Origin: Bromus sterilis
Lineage: Eukaryota; Streptophyta; Magnoliopsida; Poales; Poaceae
Length of the DNA: 64,000 bases
Direction of reading: 5' to 3'
Assembly: GCA_950022295.1 (NCBI GenBank)
Contig: OX465597.1
Location: forward strand, 375,007,016-375,071,015
The position numbers and the translations under genes were made by a program. The notes beneath the pieces were generated by a model. It was given only the letters and a program-made list of their open reading frames with translations, was not told the origin of the DNA and made no database searches. Of the stretch, positions 45,033 through 57,431 are shown one piece after another. Position 1 is the stretch's first letter. Each line of letters starts with the position of its first letter.

Positions 45033-46000
45033 ATCCCTTAGTGATACGGGACCAAGCCCGATTTGAGGTCTAATCCCTAGGGACTTGGAGGTGGGAAAGG
45101 ATGCAAGTCAAGATGAACACAAAAGAGAGAAAGGGGAACAAGATCCAAACAAAGGGAACTCAAATCCACACACACATACCATACATCTCAAGATCCATCC
45201 ACATACACGACCGGTTAACCTTGGTAGTTCCTTCTCCTTCTACTACTAGAAGAGCGGCATTTTCTTATACTACTAGGAAGAGGAACGAAGGTAGGTTGAG
45301 GCTCAACCGCAGATGAAGCCTCTCTCCCGCGAGAGATGGTAGGTTGAGAGAATATCTCAAGGAGATCAATTTCCCAAGGGGAAAAAGGAGCTAAGCCCTC
45401 TCAAGGTTTTTAGATATGTTCTTAGCTAACCCTAAAACGAGGTAGGAGAAAGGTATTTATAGTCCAAGGTGGGGAAAGGGGTACATGGGCCGAGCCCAGA
45501 TCTCTGCGCGCATGCAGGGTTGACCTGGTCGGACGGTCCTGGGTTCATCCCGTAGGGTCCGACATGAAGCCCGGACGGTCCGACAAGGGCGTAAAAACCC
45601 ACTAGACTCTAGAGCCATATTCCGGACGGTCCGGGATGAGCCTGAACGGTCCGACTTGGATCCCGGACGGTCCGACATGGGCGTAAAAACCTACTAGTCT
45701 CTGGTGCCATATTCCGGACGATCTGGGCTGAGCCCGGACGGTCCGACTTGGATTCCGGACGTCCGATCCCTGGAGCTTTTCCATCTACTCCATCTTCTTT
45801 TCCATCTTCTCCATTGTACCTGAGGGAACATAGGGCGTTGTTTTGAGGTAGCAGCCATGTCTCACATGTATGGAATTGTATTTCAACGAGAATCGAGTTT
45901 ACCTTTGTTTCTATGGCCCATGCTTGAGCTCTCATTAATGGCCCATGGGTAGGATATGTGTCCATGGTGATGTCCGTTGAATGCTCCGCATCACTTAGGT
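45033..46000 (-). repeat. LTR-like sequence with CGGACGGTCCG array
   Basis: The minus strand has TATAAATA at 45461-45454, an upstream region with at least six CGGACGGTCCG-type palindromes (45527-45770) organised as two units of about 90 bp, and a downstream leader. Such promoter-proximal arrays occur in LTRs of grass retrotransposons. I could not find LTR ends or a second copy. Confidence 0.5.
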
Positions 46001-49000
46001 TCAATTCAACTTGGTCGCAGTTCAGATCACATTCAATCTGCTCAGTTGATAGCGGCTTCTAGAAAAATGTGCCAACCTCCGGGTGAACAATGAAATCGGT
46101 TTGGAGAACTTGTATGATGTGTCATACTTTTGATATTTTTGCCTCACGATATATGTTACTAAGATCAAGGAGGCATGATCATCCTTGTTCCAGTTTGACC
46201 TATTTCTCGTTTTGTGATGCTGACTTCCTAATTGGAATATCTCATAATCCTTGTCGCATGGCCAATTGGCCATGCTTATCCATGGCGCAAGACATGATCC
46301 ATACAAAATTATTAATTATTAATTTATTTTTCTCAAATTCAATCATACTCCTCGAAAGTGTCTTTCATCTCAAGCTTGAGCTTCTTCATTGGTATGTGTT
46401 CTTCATTCAAACCCCTTGCCCTCTGTTGTTTGGTATGGCACTGCAACGCATCTGGTCTATAAAATGATGTGAACATGAAGTTGCATCATTGATTTAATCA
46501 ATGAATTGATCAACACGTAGAGCAACAAGAAGCAAAACTTACGATATCCATGATTGTCGCGTTTGTTGGTGATCACCTGCCTTAACTTTAAACTTGAATA
46601 ACATTGCCTTGTTATGCTTGTGTGCTAGTTGTAATGTTTGAGTGATGCTTGTTTCTTGATTGTATGTGCCTTGTTTATCTTCCGCAACACATAGACAGAA
46701 ACGTTGACAGTACAAGTGAAGAGGAACTCTTCCAAAACCCAGTTGAAGTTAATCTAGGGAACCAAGCCAGGAAAGACAAGTCATCTCTAGAAACTCAACC
46801 CTTGTCCTATGTTTTTAAGTTTTCCTTCATTTGTATCATGCTACCTATCTATCATTTGTAGTATATTAGCTATATCATGTGGGATGGTATTATCATATTG
46901 TAGCTTATTAGGAGAAACAACTCCTCACGTATCAAACCTTAAATTTTTGACTTTTTGTTTCTCGATGTATGATTCTGATTTAGATCTGAGTTTTTAGAGG
47001 TTGTAGACACATATCTCATGAATATTCATCAAAATGTTCAGATTTTTTTGAAATGTTTAACTTTAAGTTTTTAAATGTGATATCGTGAGAGCATTGTGAT
47101 CGATGGCAGCATCCAATATTTTCACCCACCGCACGGTAGAAGGATAAACATGCACACGGATTCATAGCTCCGTTTTTCTCCACTGATTTTAAGCCATCTA
47201 AAGCAAGTCCTTGAGCAAACATGGTTACGTTCGTTTTTCCTCAAGAAATCATGGCTACGTCGTTCCAGTAGCTGGCTTGCCTCTGCCCGCTCCGGCCATC
47301 TCTGCAATCGAGCGTAAATGGAGGTGCAGGCGGCTGCTGACTATCGATAGCCTCTGGTCCAGATGATGCCTCTTTTTATGCAGAAGATTTAGATCTGCAG
47401 AGCTAAACACTGTGCCGAAGTTACGTGTAGGAGTAGATGGCCAGAGAAATTTATGAACCCTACGGGCAGCGGCCATGTGAGAGTCATTGGATCACATTTA
47501 CACCGGCTGCTTCCCGGTCTGCAAGGCGCGGGCAGGTGGCGTAAATGCCTCCGGCCGGAGAACCTACTCGTCGATCCCTTCACTACGGAGTAGTCCTACT
47601 ACTAGCTCAGCCAGGCTTTTCTATTTACTGCATTTCGTACCTGTATCTGCATTTCGTACCCGATCGCCACTGTAGCAAAGAAACAGAAGTGTCTATTTTA
47701 AGCTAACTGAATATATTTATACATCTCAGTAGAAATTTCAAGCTTTTAGATCAACGTCCGAACAATTCACATCTCATTTAACCTTAGGGCAACTTCAACA
47801 CCATACACCAAATCATCTTTAAAAGTCTGAACCACGCGATTCAATCATTTTCCGTTCAACGCCGACGAGCGAGGTGATCACTCGACCACGACGATGATGA
47901 AGGTGTCGACTACCTCAAAGGCTATGCCTACGAGGTCACAACCCTGTATCGTTTAGTTGTTTTATTTGTTAGTTATTTTTTTATTAAATTTCACCCATTT
48001 TGATGTATTTCTTTTGAAAGTTAACAAATATCATTGTTTTCAATATGAATTATGTATGTTTTTTAAATGATGATTTGAACTAGCATCGGACATTTGATAC
48101 ATCAAATTGAATGGCGAGCATATCTATCATTATCGGTGGACACGTGTTGCCCTCACATAAGCCATGTTTTAAAACTTGAAATAAAGTTGCATGACTGAAA
48201 AAGTGCAAGCTTAAGAGCAAGGTGACGATGACTACACGAAGATTGTGCCAGATGAATAAATGTCATGGCTTTATCTCTTCCATGTGTGGCCCTCCTGGTT
48301 GAGGTAAAGGCATTTTCAATAGCCTCCCTTAAATACTTCTCCGAAAAATATTTATTGGAGCTCTTTCAATAATTTAGGAAATATTTACACATGAAGTGCT
48401 TTTTGCAGAACCTCGATAAAACATTACATGATATTGAGTCTGACCTTGAGCCATACTTGTCAATGTGATGTCTTTCTCTCTCTTTAGCAGTGGTGGTGAT
48501 AGACGGGCGACGGAGGCTAATGTCGATGGTCAACAATGATCGGCGATGGCGGTAGGGTGGCGACGCCAATGAAGGCGCGATGGTCTTTCACGGCAGCGTG
48601 GCGAACTCAGGCAACCACGCACAATGTGAAACTTATTGGTAGGGCCAAAATTTCCGATATATTAAGGGATATGAAGCTGATTATTTGAATGCCCCCATAT
48701 TTTTTTATATTGAAGCATGTTTTTTGGCTCAACTCCTTTAATACAAGAAATTTACCGGGGAAAGGCAGACTCTTGGAGATACTCTAAGGAGTATAAACTA
48801 TTTTTTCCTTAGACCCTCGGCTCTCGGTCCAAGGATTTATCGTGTGGTGTATCAATTTGTCACAACGATGGTGGTGGTGATTTCGGCATCAATTGTGTTT
48901 TCTTGAAATGGAGCTAAAGTAATTGCCGCATCAATTAATTAATTTAAAGAAAATTATCCGATTAATTAACGTACAATCTGGTGTAAACTGATGCAACAAA

Positions 49001-49092
49001 TCACATATGGAGTTATGTACTAGTCACAAAGAAGAAACATCATGATTGCATGATCAACCCAACACATACCAATGTGTGACAATCAACAACTT
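46001..49092. other. Intergenic with unclassified repeat debris
   Basis: No convincing gene. Small frames (for example 46649-46861, 47255-47583, 48366-48569) have no motif I recognise. TTAGGGCAACTTCAAC near 47787 and CTTGGAGATACTCTAA near 48772 resemble ends of Harbinger-type elements, but they do not form a matched pair with equal TAA duplications. Confidence 0.35.
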
Positions 49093-49900
49093 TTACACTT
49101 CTATGATGCGAAGAAATCCCAAAGAGAACGCCTCGGCGGAAGACAGGAACGTACTACATGTTAATTTTTTATCGCTATACCACGCATCCAAGAACACTAT
49201 GAAGATACGAGGATAGATAAAACTCACCAACAACAATGCAACGGAGTGGAAGTAGATACTGATTGAGTCAAAGTAAAAGACTCCTCTGCCATATTCATGT
49301 GTACGAAAGTTGTAGTTCAACAAAACTTTGTCATCTAGAACAGAATTGTATGAAAGAACTACAAGGGAATAAACAACCTTAGGCGTCGAAAATATAGATG
49401 GCACAGGAGGGGGCACAACCTTGGGACTTATATTTCTTTGGGAAGGGGCACCCCCTTTATTTTTAGATTGCCAGGGGACAACCAACTTGAAGAATGGGAT
49501 TCCCCTTATGGCCGAAGCACCAAGGAGGAGTGGATCCTCCTCCCCCACGGGTTGCCCTCCAAGCAAACGGGGGACACAACACTTTGGGGGCCCAAGGCCC
49601 GTGTGCTCTATCCCTTGGGCCAGCCAAGGGGGCATCCCAATAGAACCTTTTCAGATATTTTGAAATATTTTAGGATCTTTCAATTTCTTCTATAAAATTT
49701 TGGGATGTTCCTTGGTATCCTGACACTTTTGAATACTTTCGAGATGCTATCAAATGCATCTAGAACACTTTCGAAAACATATGAAACATTTTCGATGCCC
49801 ATTTTCTCATTCTCCTATGTCTCATAATTCTCTAACAAACCACTATTCATTAAGCGTGTGACTCTCTAGGTCCCCCAGTTACAGGAAACATTTGATAACC
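49093..49900 (-). repeat. LTR-like fragment, copy 1
   Basis: 49610-49860 (CTTGGGCCAGCCAAGGG, then a run of CTTTCGAGATGC-type words, CCTATGTCTCATAATT and CAAACCACTATTCATTAAGCG) matches 52560-52800. The 180-residue frame at 49093-49635 on the minus strand lies within and beside this repeat and has no known domain, so I do not call it a gene. Confidence 0.5.
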
Positions 49901-50142
49901 CCAGAGAAACCATTCAACATGAAGACATGTGACATTATCATGACCTATGAACGTAAGCAAACGTTAAAATATGATATGAATGTGATAATATTGACAATTA
50001 AGTTACGATGTGATTTCGCAGTATATCATATTTTTGGTCTATTCAACATCATTGCTCAAGCAACAATGTGTCTCATTCTTGTCGATATCCTTTTCACATT
50101 GTTAATGCCCATGATTACAAAAACAAGATCATCAATAATATA

Positions 50143-50398
50143 CCCCCTCCGTTCCTAGATATAAGGTGTATAAGTTTTTGAGAAAACATCCAAAATATAG
50201 GGTGCATTCCGTTGCAACACTCATCTAGATATTTTTTAGAGATTTGATCATGTTTCCTTATCTCTTGCAAACCCCTCTATTTTCTCACGTCAATTAGCTA
50301 GTCCTAATCCCGTCCAAACCTTGTGATTTTTTTCTCAATGTGTGTTCTTTAATTTCCGTGCCAAAAACTATACACCTTATATCTATGAACGGATGGAG
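50143..50398. mobile_element. Stowaway MITE
   Basis: 256 bp flanked by TA. Ends CCCCCTCCGTTCCTAGATATAAGG and CCTTATATCTATGAACGGATGGAG are near-perfect inverted repeats that continue through GTGTATAAGTTTTTG/CAAAAACTATACAC. Confidence 0.92.
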
Positions 50399-50569
50399 TA
50401 TAAGCTAGTCTAAAAGGTTTCGAGATCTTTTATGGTGTTTATAATTCTACAGATGTAACATAGTATTCCTCTAAATTTCACACTTATGAGCCATTGCCAA
50501 TTATTGCGCGAACATATAAACTTAATTATAAGCATATAAAATATTATTTTAATTGTCTTTTGGATATAT

Positions 50570-50912
50570 TTCAAATAAATGGATACCACAAAATCCATAG
50601 AGACAATACAAGCCATGAGGACAACCTAATAAAATGGTGCCCATCCATTAAGCAGTTGTAGATACCTTTTCTTTGATGTCACTCTTCTCACTCGCACGAA
50701 CGTTCTTCTCGATCACTACAATGATTTTTTTAATCCTTGCGAGCACGTGTGAAAGACGTATTTCCAACTAAGGACAATGCCAAATCTACTGAGACAAGCC
50801 GAGCCATGAGGTTTCCCCAACAAAGTGTTGTCCATTCGTATAGATTATGCGAACACCTTTTCTATGATGCCACTCTTCTCGCTCGTACGAATGTTCATTC
50901 TCGTCGCTACCA
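50570..50912 (+). repeat. Diverged duplication of about 150 bp
   Basis: 50570-50723 and 50765-50912 share AGCCATGAGG, CCAT(C)CGTAT-like middle parts and CTTTTCT(T/A)TGATG(T/C)CACTCTTCTC. The unit is separated by a short stretch with GCGAGCACGTGTGAAAG, which recurs near 51225. Probably part of a larger unidentified element. Confidence 0.6.
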
Positions 50913-51285
50913 TGTTTGAATTGGAAGTCTAGGAGCAGGGCTAACCTTTTTATTTCGTTTAAATAAAGTCGAGATGTAGCTTTCTCTATCTCAAGAAATT
51001 ATTCCACCTCCATTCATTGGAGAACAAAGCGTTATCTGATTAGATCCTTGCCAAAAAAGTTTGGGTAGAGCCGGATCTAAGTGTTGGCTAGATAAATGCC
51101 CCGTAGTAAGAGCGGTAGTTATGAACCCTGTGGACCACCCCCATGGGGGTGGCTCCGCAAGGAGGTGCCTGGAAGTCGACCAGAAGATCCGGTGGGAAGA
51201 AATCCCAAAGTTTTTAATCCTTGCGAGTGCATGTGAAAAATACATGGTAATTTTAGAAAACGGTTACAATTTTTCTGCTAACTAA

Positions 51286-51540
51286 AAAAGTTCAATATTT
51301 TTAAAAACGTAATAAAAGTCATGAATTTGAGAAAACACAATTTTAATAAAGATCATGAATTTTTTAAAACTTAAAATTTTGAATAATAATAAAAAATTTA
51401 CCAAATTTCATGAATATAATTTTCTTTCTTGATTTTGAAATTTTTCATGAATTTATTATTTTAAGATTTTAAAAATAATTTTAAAACATAAAAACAAACA
51501 AATAAATAAAAAATAATTGAAAGCTTAAAAAAACTTCACA
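51286..51540. repeat. AT-rich degenerate array
   Basis: Loosely repeated ATGAATTTTTTAAAA-type words with no coding capacity. Confidence 0.5.
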
Positions 51541-52294
51541 TATAATGAGTTAAAAGCTTCTAGAAGCTTCACAAACCGATGAAAACTTCACAAGATATGG
51601 TTGGAAGTAGCTTCTACATGGCTCGGCCCATTCAACAGATGTGCAAGGTGTGTGTGCTACCAATGAGAACAACAGACGCTCAAGGCGCCAAAGAGAACCA
51701 TAAATTATTAATTGAGGAGTATCCTTTGCAACGATCGCTCCCACCGCCTTCGTGGTTGACAAGTGACGCATTGCATGCGCCACTGTCGCAATCTGAAGTT
51801 TCCCTTTTTCGTAGGTTTATTTAAAAAAATGGTTTATCTCTTGAACCGTGTATTCAAATCCTGAATTGTATTCATCGTTGGAATCCTCGCGTCAAGATCT
51901 TTGAAAAATCACGCGAAAAACTAAAAAGAAAAATTAACAAAAACAAACGCATCTAAACCCCAATAATAAGTACAAAAAACCCTGAGGAGACACCCAACAC
52001 ATGTTACATGGCGCCTACCCGAAGTGATCCTTACACTCCGACAAGTAGTACTCGCTAGTTAATTGCTCTCATTCCCCTTAGGGCATCTTTAATGGTTGTA
52101 AGATAGGTGTTGGTAAATTTGTCATTTAGGATAAAATGATGATGTGTAATGCATTTTTGTGCTTCTTATTGTTTTGGAAAGCTTATATAGATCAGTTCAA
52201 ACCGGTTTTAGAAATTTGCAGGTTGATTTTCTTTGTTTTGTAGTTTTTGAATTTTATTTCTTTCATTTTTCATAACCATTTAATCATTTTTTGT
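51541..52294. other. Intergenic, no recognised gene
   Basis: A frame at 51579-51824 has no known domain. TTAGGGCATCTTTAATGG at 52079 resembles the 5' end of a Tourist/Harbinger MITE, but I found no matching 3' end. Confidence 0.35.
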
Positions 52295-52483
52295 ATATAG
52301 GTTGAAAAAAATTTAGATACAAGTTGAACATTTTGTTGAATGCGCATTGGATATTTTTTTAACACATTATGAACATTTTTCATAAATTCCATGATTTTTC
52401 CAAATGTGCATTTTTCAAAGTATTATGAACATTTATTAAGATCATGAATATTTTTTAAATGTCACAAACATTTTTTTCCCAAG

Positions 52484-52830
52484 CAAAGGGGATCCTCCTC
52501 CCCAGTCTTGCCCCTCCCCCATGCAAAGCCGTAGCCACCACTCTTTGGGGACCAACGGATATGGGTGGTGCCCTTTGGGCCAGCCAAGGGTTTATCCCAC
52601 TAGAACCTTCTAGAATATTTTGAAACATCGTGGAGTCTTTTAAAGCCTTTGTAAAATTTCAAGACGTTTCTGGATACTTTCAGGACGCTTTTGAATCCAC
52701 CTAGAATATATTTGGAACCATCCAGAACCTTTTTGATGTCCATGCTCTCATTCTTCTATGTCTCATAATTTAACAAACCACTAATCATTAAGCGCATGAC
52801 CCGGCAGGTTTGATAATATATAGAATGACT
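52484..52830 (-). repeat. LTR-like fragment, copy 2
   Basis: Shares GGGCCAGCCAAGGG, CTAGAAC(C/A)-type words, TCTATGTCTCATAATT and CAAACCACTAATCATTAAGCG with 49610-49860 in the same order, so it is a second copy of the same unidentified repeat in the same orientation. Confidence 0.55.
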
Positions 52831-53494
52831 CCAAAAACCTTTTAATCAATTACTGTTTTTTTATAGAAAAACTGTAAGAAACACCCTTCTTCCCACACAG
52901 TTTAATAGGTGCAACAAACCCCAAATTGCAAGTACCGTGACTTAAATCTGGGTGGATCGAAAGGCATCAGCCCCTTCCCACCACTAGGCTATGACTTAGT
53001 CTGCTTCTAATCAATTACTCACCGGATGATTTGGACACCAATATTAATTCCCACATATACATGAATGATCAAGTGAATCTTTTGTTTCCGAATGTTATTT
53101 ATTTTGCTTCACGATATGTTATAAAATCCAACGCGAGACTTGTTGCTATCCAATACCTACTAATCATTGTTACAACATATTTTGTTATATTTACTCGTTT
53201 CAATATTTAGGGAGGTTTTAGCATATAGCACCACTTGTTGGGGCTTGTTTTGCGCAGAATCACAACTTTTAAACTTTTTTTGCAGAGAACACCACTATTT
53301 GGGGTAATTACTTGCAGAAAACACATAACATGCTATTAACTTGTTTGATCCTAAATTAGCAAGCTGGAACTAATGTAGCTCGGGCTACATGTGCCCTGAT
53401 AATTCGAAAAATTCGAAAAAAAAATCCGTGGAAACCTATATGAATTCTCCACGCACGTGTGAAATTTCGTTTGGAAATATTGTAATATGCAGTT

Positions 53495-56400
53495 GTGATG
53501 CCCCCAAAATCAATCTGTGTACAATAATCATACACGCAGGGTACACAGCTGAGATTAGGGTGCCACGGTGGGAATATCACAGCACAACACTAAACACAAA
53601 AGGATAAACCAATATGTTACAATATCAGGGATCGTGAGGATCCGAATACATAAGTCATACAAGCCATAATATCTAAGTACAGACATAGTTAGTCAAGTTT
53701 TGTCTTAAGAAGGCTAGCACAAATGACATCAGAGATACAGATCGAAAAGGCGAGGCCTCCTGCCTGGGAACCTCCAAACTACTCCTGGCCAACGGGGAAC
53801 TCGACGTCGTAGTAGTCGCCTCCTGGGTACTCCTGCTCCTGGGCTCCAACGTCTACTGCAACGGCCGATCAGGCAAAACAAAAAGGGGGAAATAAAGCAA
53901 AGGTGAGTATCTAGGATACCCGCGAGTCTTACGTCCGCTACTAAGCATTTATGCATTATATCAAATGGTAGGGGGAGGCTATATATAGTGGACTGCAAGA
54001 TAGAAATCAGAATAAGGGTAAGAAGCTAGGCCTATCGAAGACTAGCATCTTCCAACGAGTCTTGCAGCATGAGGAGAGAATAGCCAACAGTTTATATAAA
54101 GCATAAAGTAACAATGCAGTAGAAGTTGCTGAATCATTGTATAATAGTAAGTTGTAATAATTAGCAATGCCTCCGAGATCACCTCCTCGACTTCCCTGCG
54201 AGGAAGCAAACCCGGAACCATACAGTTTAATAATAATAGTTTGTAGTGGTAAGATCCAGCTTCAGCATAAAGCGTCCTGTTACCGTGGACACGGCTATTC
54301 GAATAGATTAATCTTCCCTGCAGGGGTGCACTTGTGTTACACTACACGCACGGATCTCCAGGGTGGCGTACACCTTGTTAGGGAATGCCCCACCAAGGCT
54401 ATCCGACACTCTGTAGCCCATCTTTCAAACTCAACAGAGAGGCCATCCGCCGGTGTAAATCCTAAGTACGCCGGGCCTTGGACCCCAACCCAAACGTACT
54501 CCTGCACGGTGCGGGACTGGCCGATGAAGCATAAGAAAACCAAATAAGACAACACCGCGCGAGCAAATAAGACAACACCACTTCCCGGCAATCAGCCTGC
54601 AGTACTGCTGACGTCTGAAGAGTCCTCGGACGACACTACGAAGCAGAGGAGCCCATAACTCGTAATTCCCACGTGTAGGCAGCGCGTATAAGCCAAAAGG
54701 CTACTCAAGTCATCCGCCGAACCATTAGTCATTTTATTAACTTGCGGGACAACCGTTATCGTTGCCTCGACTTAACTGACCCGCGGACAACGACAGCAGT
54801 CAGGACCACCAGTACATCGGTGCCTGCCCTGTCGTCCCACCAAGTCTCTGCGGTTACCAACAAGGTGAACCGACTCCTTACCTTATCTCTCGTGTGCTCC
54901 TGGAGGAGCTCGACTTTCGTGGTTTGGTAACTCTCGCGGTCAACGATCAGGGGCCAAGCACACCGGTACACTGGTCGTACCCTCCCTGTCGTCCCGTCGC
55001 AATACCACTCGCGGGCACCATTGGGTCGCCCGACTTCTTACCTGAAGCACAACCGTTGCTCAGGTACCTAGAGCGGCTATACAGAGTCAGCAACGAGTGG
55101 AGTACAAGGATTACTCCTTGATAGCTCACACTTGATGGTGGCTCGGCAGAGCCGAGCTAGGGGGCCTGAGGCGGTGTCTGCATTGTACCGTACCTGTGCA
55201 GTTATAATATTTGTATCCGTGTTCACTCCCTTGAGTGATCACGACCCTCTATCTAACCCTAGTTGACAATGCGCAGGGCTCACTGCTGAATATACTATAT
55301 ATAATCGACAACATAGGATAAAGGAAGGTACATCAAGAGCGACAATGACAAGCTATGCAATAGAATAGGATTGTAACGTAGCAGCAACAGTAATGCCTAG
55401 TGCAAGAAAAGTACGGAAAGATGGGCGATATCTGGGGAAGAGAATGGCTCTGCTTGCCTGCAAGCTCGACGGTAGCGGTACGGTCGTCGACGACGTAGTA
55501 GTCGATCACAGGGGCATCGGCATCGGTCGTCGGGACTACCGGATAATAATAAAGGGGGGAGAAACAATAAATACACATCAATAATAGCAATACAATTACA
55601 AGACAAAGAAGATACAAAGCAATGGGGCTCTAACGCAGTGTTCGGTGATTTGTTCGGAGTAGGAATTTATCCGGGGTTGACTCATCAGTATCGGTTGATT
55701 ACCGAACAGATGATCCGGAGGGGAAGGTTCCATGCCTGCAGTGTTAGAGACATCTGTCAGACATGTGGATATTGTATCCGTGCTTGTTGATCCATTCGGA
55801 ACAACTTTCATGTCCAGAACATTTTCATCCGGCAAGTTTTATCGGTACCGGGTAATTACCGGACAGACGATCCGGAGGGGGAAAGTCTCGGGTTCGGTAT
55901 GTTAGAGGGGTGCGGTCGGGGTACGGGTAGCGTATCCGTATACGTTATATTTTTCTGATCAATTTTCATGTATAAAGTTTTTCCATCTGAGTTACAATTT
56001 AAAATATATTGATTTTTAAAGTTTTATTCAATTTAAAATAATTTCTGGAAGTCTTTTAATTAATAAATCAACATTATCTAGAATATGAGAGTTGACTGGT
56101 CAACCCTACAGGTGGGACCTACATGTCATACACAACAGTAGTATAATCATTTTATTTATTAAAAAAATAGCAGTGGCCCACATGTAAGTGTCTCAGGGGG
56201 TTATCTCCATTAAGGTTAAACATTTGTTTAGTTTAAGGGGCAGGGCCCACAGTCATCCACACATACAATTAACATGGGGTTACTTCAAAGAAGTTTTAAT
56301 TAGCAACTAAGCTAATTTGTGCTGACAAGTGGGGGCCACAAGTCAGTGGGTCAACCCACTGGCTTAAGCGAGCCCGTGCCTACACCGGTGATGAAGCACG

Positions 56401-57431
56401 GCGAGGCCCGCCGGCGAGGGAGTCGCGGCGGCAAGGGGCACGCGGCCGCGTGGCGAGCCAGGTCTGGCACGGGAGAATCCCAGGCGCGCACGGGGTGTGA
56501 GGAACGTGGCCAAGGGGAGCACGTCGGCAGACCGAGCCACGACGGCGACAGGGGAATCGCGCTCCGGCGTCCAACTCGTGTGTGAGGCGACTCGTTCGAA
56601 CTAGCGAGCGAGCGTACATCGTAGGGGGAAACAGGAGCGAGCTGGGGGAGGCCGGAGTACGGCGAGCACGGCGCGACGACTACGGCGTCCTACAGTGAGC
56701 GAACTGAGAGGGGGAAGGGGGTAATCGACGTAGTGGCTCACAATGAGCGCGGTGGAGGGCTTGGTGTGGCCGGAGAGGGCTCCACGACGGCGAATTTGAC
56801 CGGGGCATCCGGCGGCCCGAGGTAGAAGACGATGACGATTGCGATGGATGTGGTGGCTCCGGGCTCCCCTCCTTCTGCTGGATGACGAAGTTGACGACGA
56901 CGCGGCGCAAGGACACGAAGGGGAGGGCTGCAGTGGTGGTTGGCCGCGGCGGCGCACGGCGATGGCGACGGCTGATCTCGGGAAGTTTTCCCCCAGCAAT
57001 GGAGAGGCGAGGAGGAGGGGGAAAAGGGCAGGTGAGATCCAGAAGGCGCGGGGGAGACTCGCCCTTATCCCCGGCATCGACGGGTGGGGTAGGGGAGGCG
57101 GGGATGGCCTGGCAGCGGCGCAGAGAGCCCTGCCGCCGTACGGGGCAGGTGGAGGGAGCAGTTGAGGAAGAAGACAAGGGGGATAGGGGTGGGCTGGGCC
57201 AGGTGGGCTGTTTCCCTAGGCGTAGATTAGGTATTTCCCCTTTTTTCTTTTCTGTTAAACATTTCCTTTACTGTTCTTATTTTATTTGGCTCGCATTTGA
57301 TTTTTGTAAAACATGAAATAAACCCTAATATTATTGTTACAAGTTATAATGATGCCACAAAAATTTTGGTACAAAAATAAAATCATTTAGACCTTTAACT
57401 TATTTAATATGAAGTAAAAGCAATTGTTTTG
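53495..57431. repeat. Long unclassified grass repeat starting TGTGATGCCCCC
   Basis: It begins TGTGATGCCCCCAAAATC and runs with no break I can see to the family A LTR at 57432. It includes several diverged internal repeats (for example TATCGGTTGATTACCG at 55689 and TATCGGTACCGGGTAATTACC at 55842), a trinucleotide-rich AT part (54120-54250), and a GC-rich part (56380-57190) whose overlapping frames on both strands are low-complexity shadows. The start and layout recall very common Triticeae dispersed repeats of LTR type, but I see no gag or pol and cannot place the ends. Confidence 0.45.

Noticed and set aside
47787..48790. Possible Harbinger element from TTAGGGCAACTTC to GGAGATACTCTAA
   Set aside because: The end sequences are not inverted repeats of each other and the flanking triplets (TTA and TAA) differ.
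49093..49635. 180-residue minus-strand frame
   Set aside because: Lies in LTR-like repeat copy 1, part of which recurs at 52484-52830; no domain recognised.
56380..57320. Overlapping GC-rich frames on both strands up to 165 residues
   Set aside because: Low-complexity Arg/Pro/Gly shadows in a GC-rich part of a repeat, open on both strands at once, with no domain or start context.
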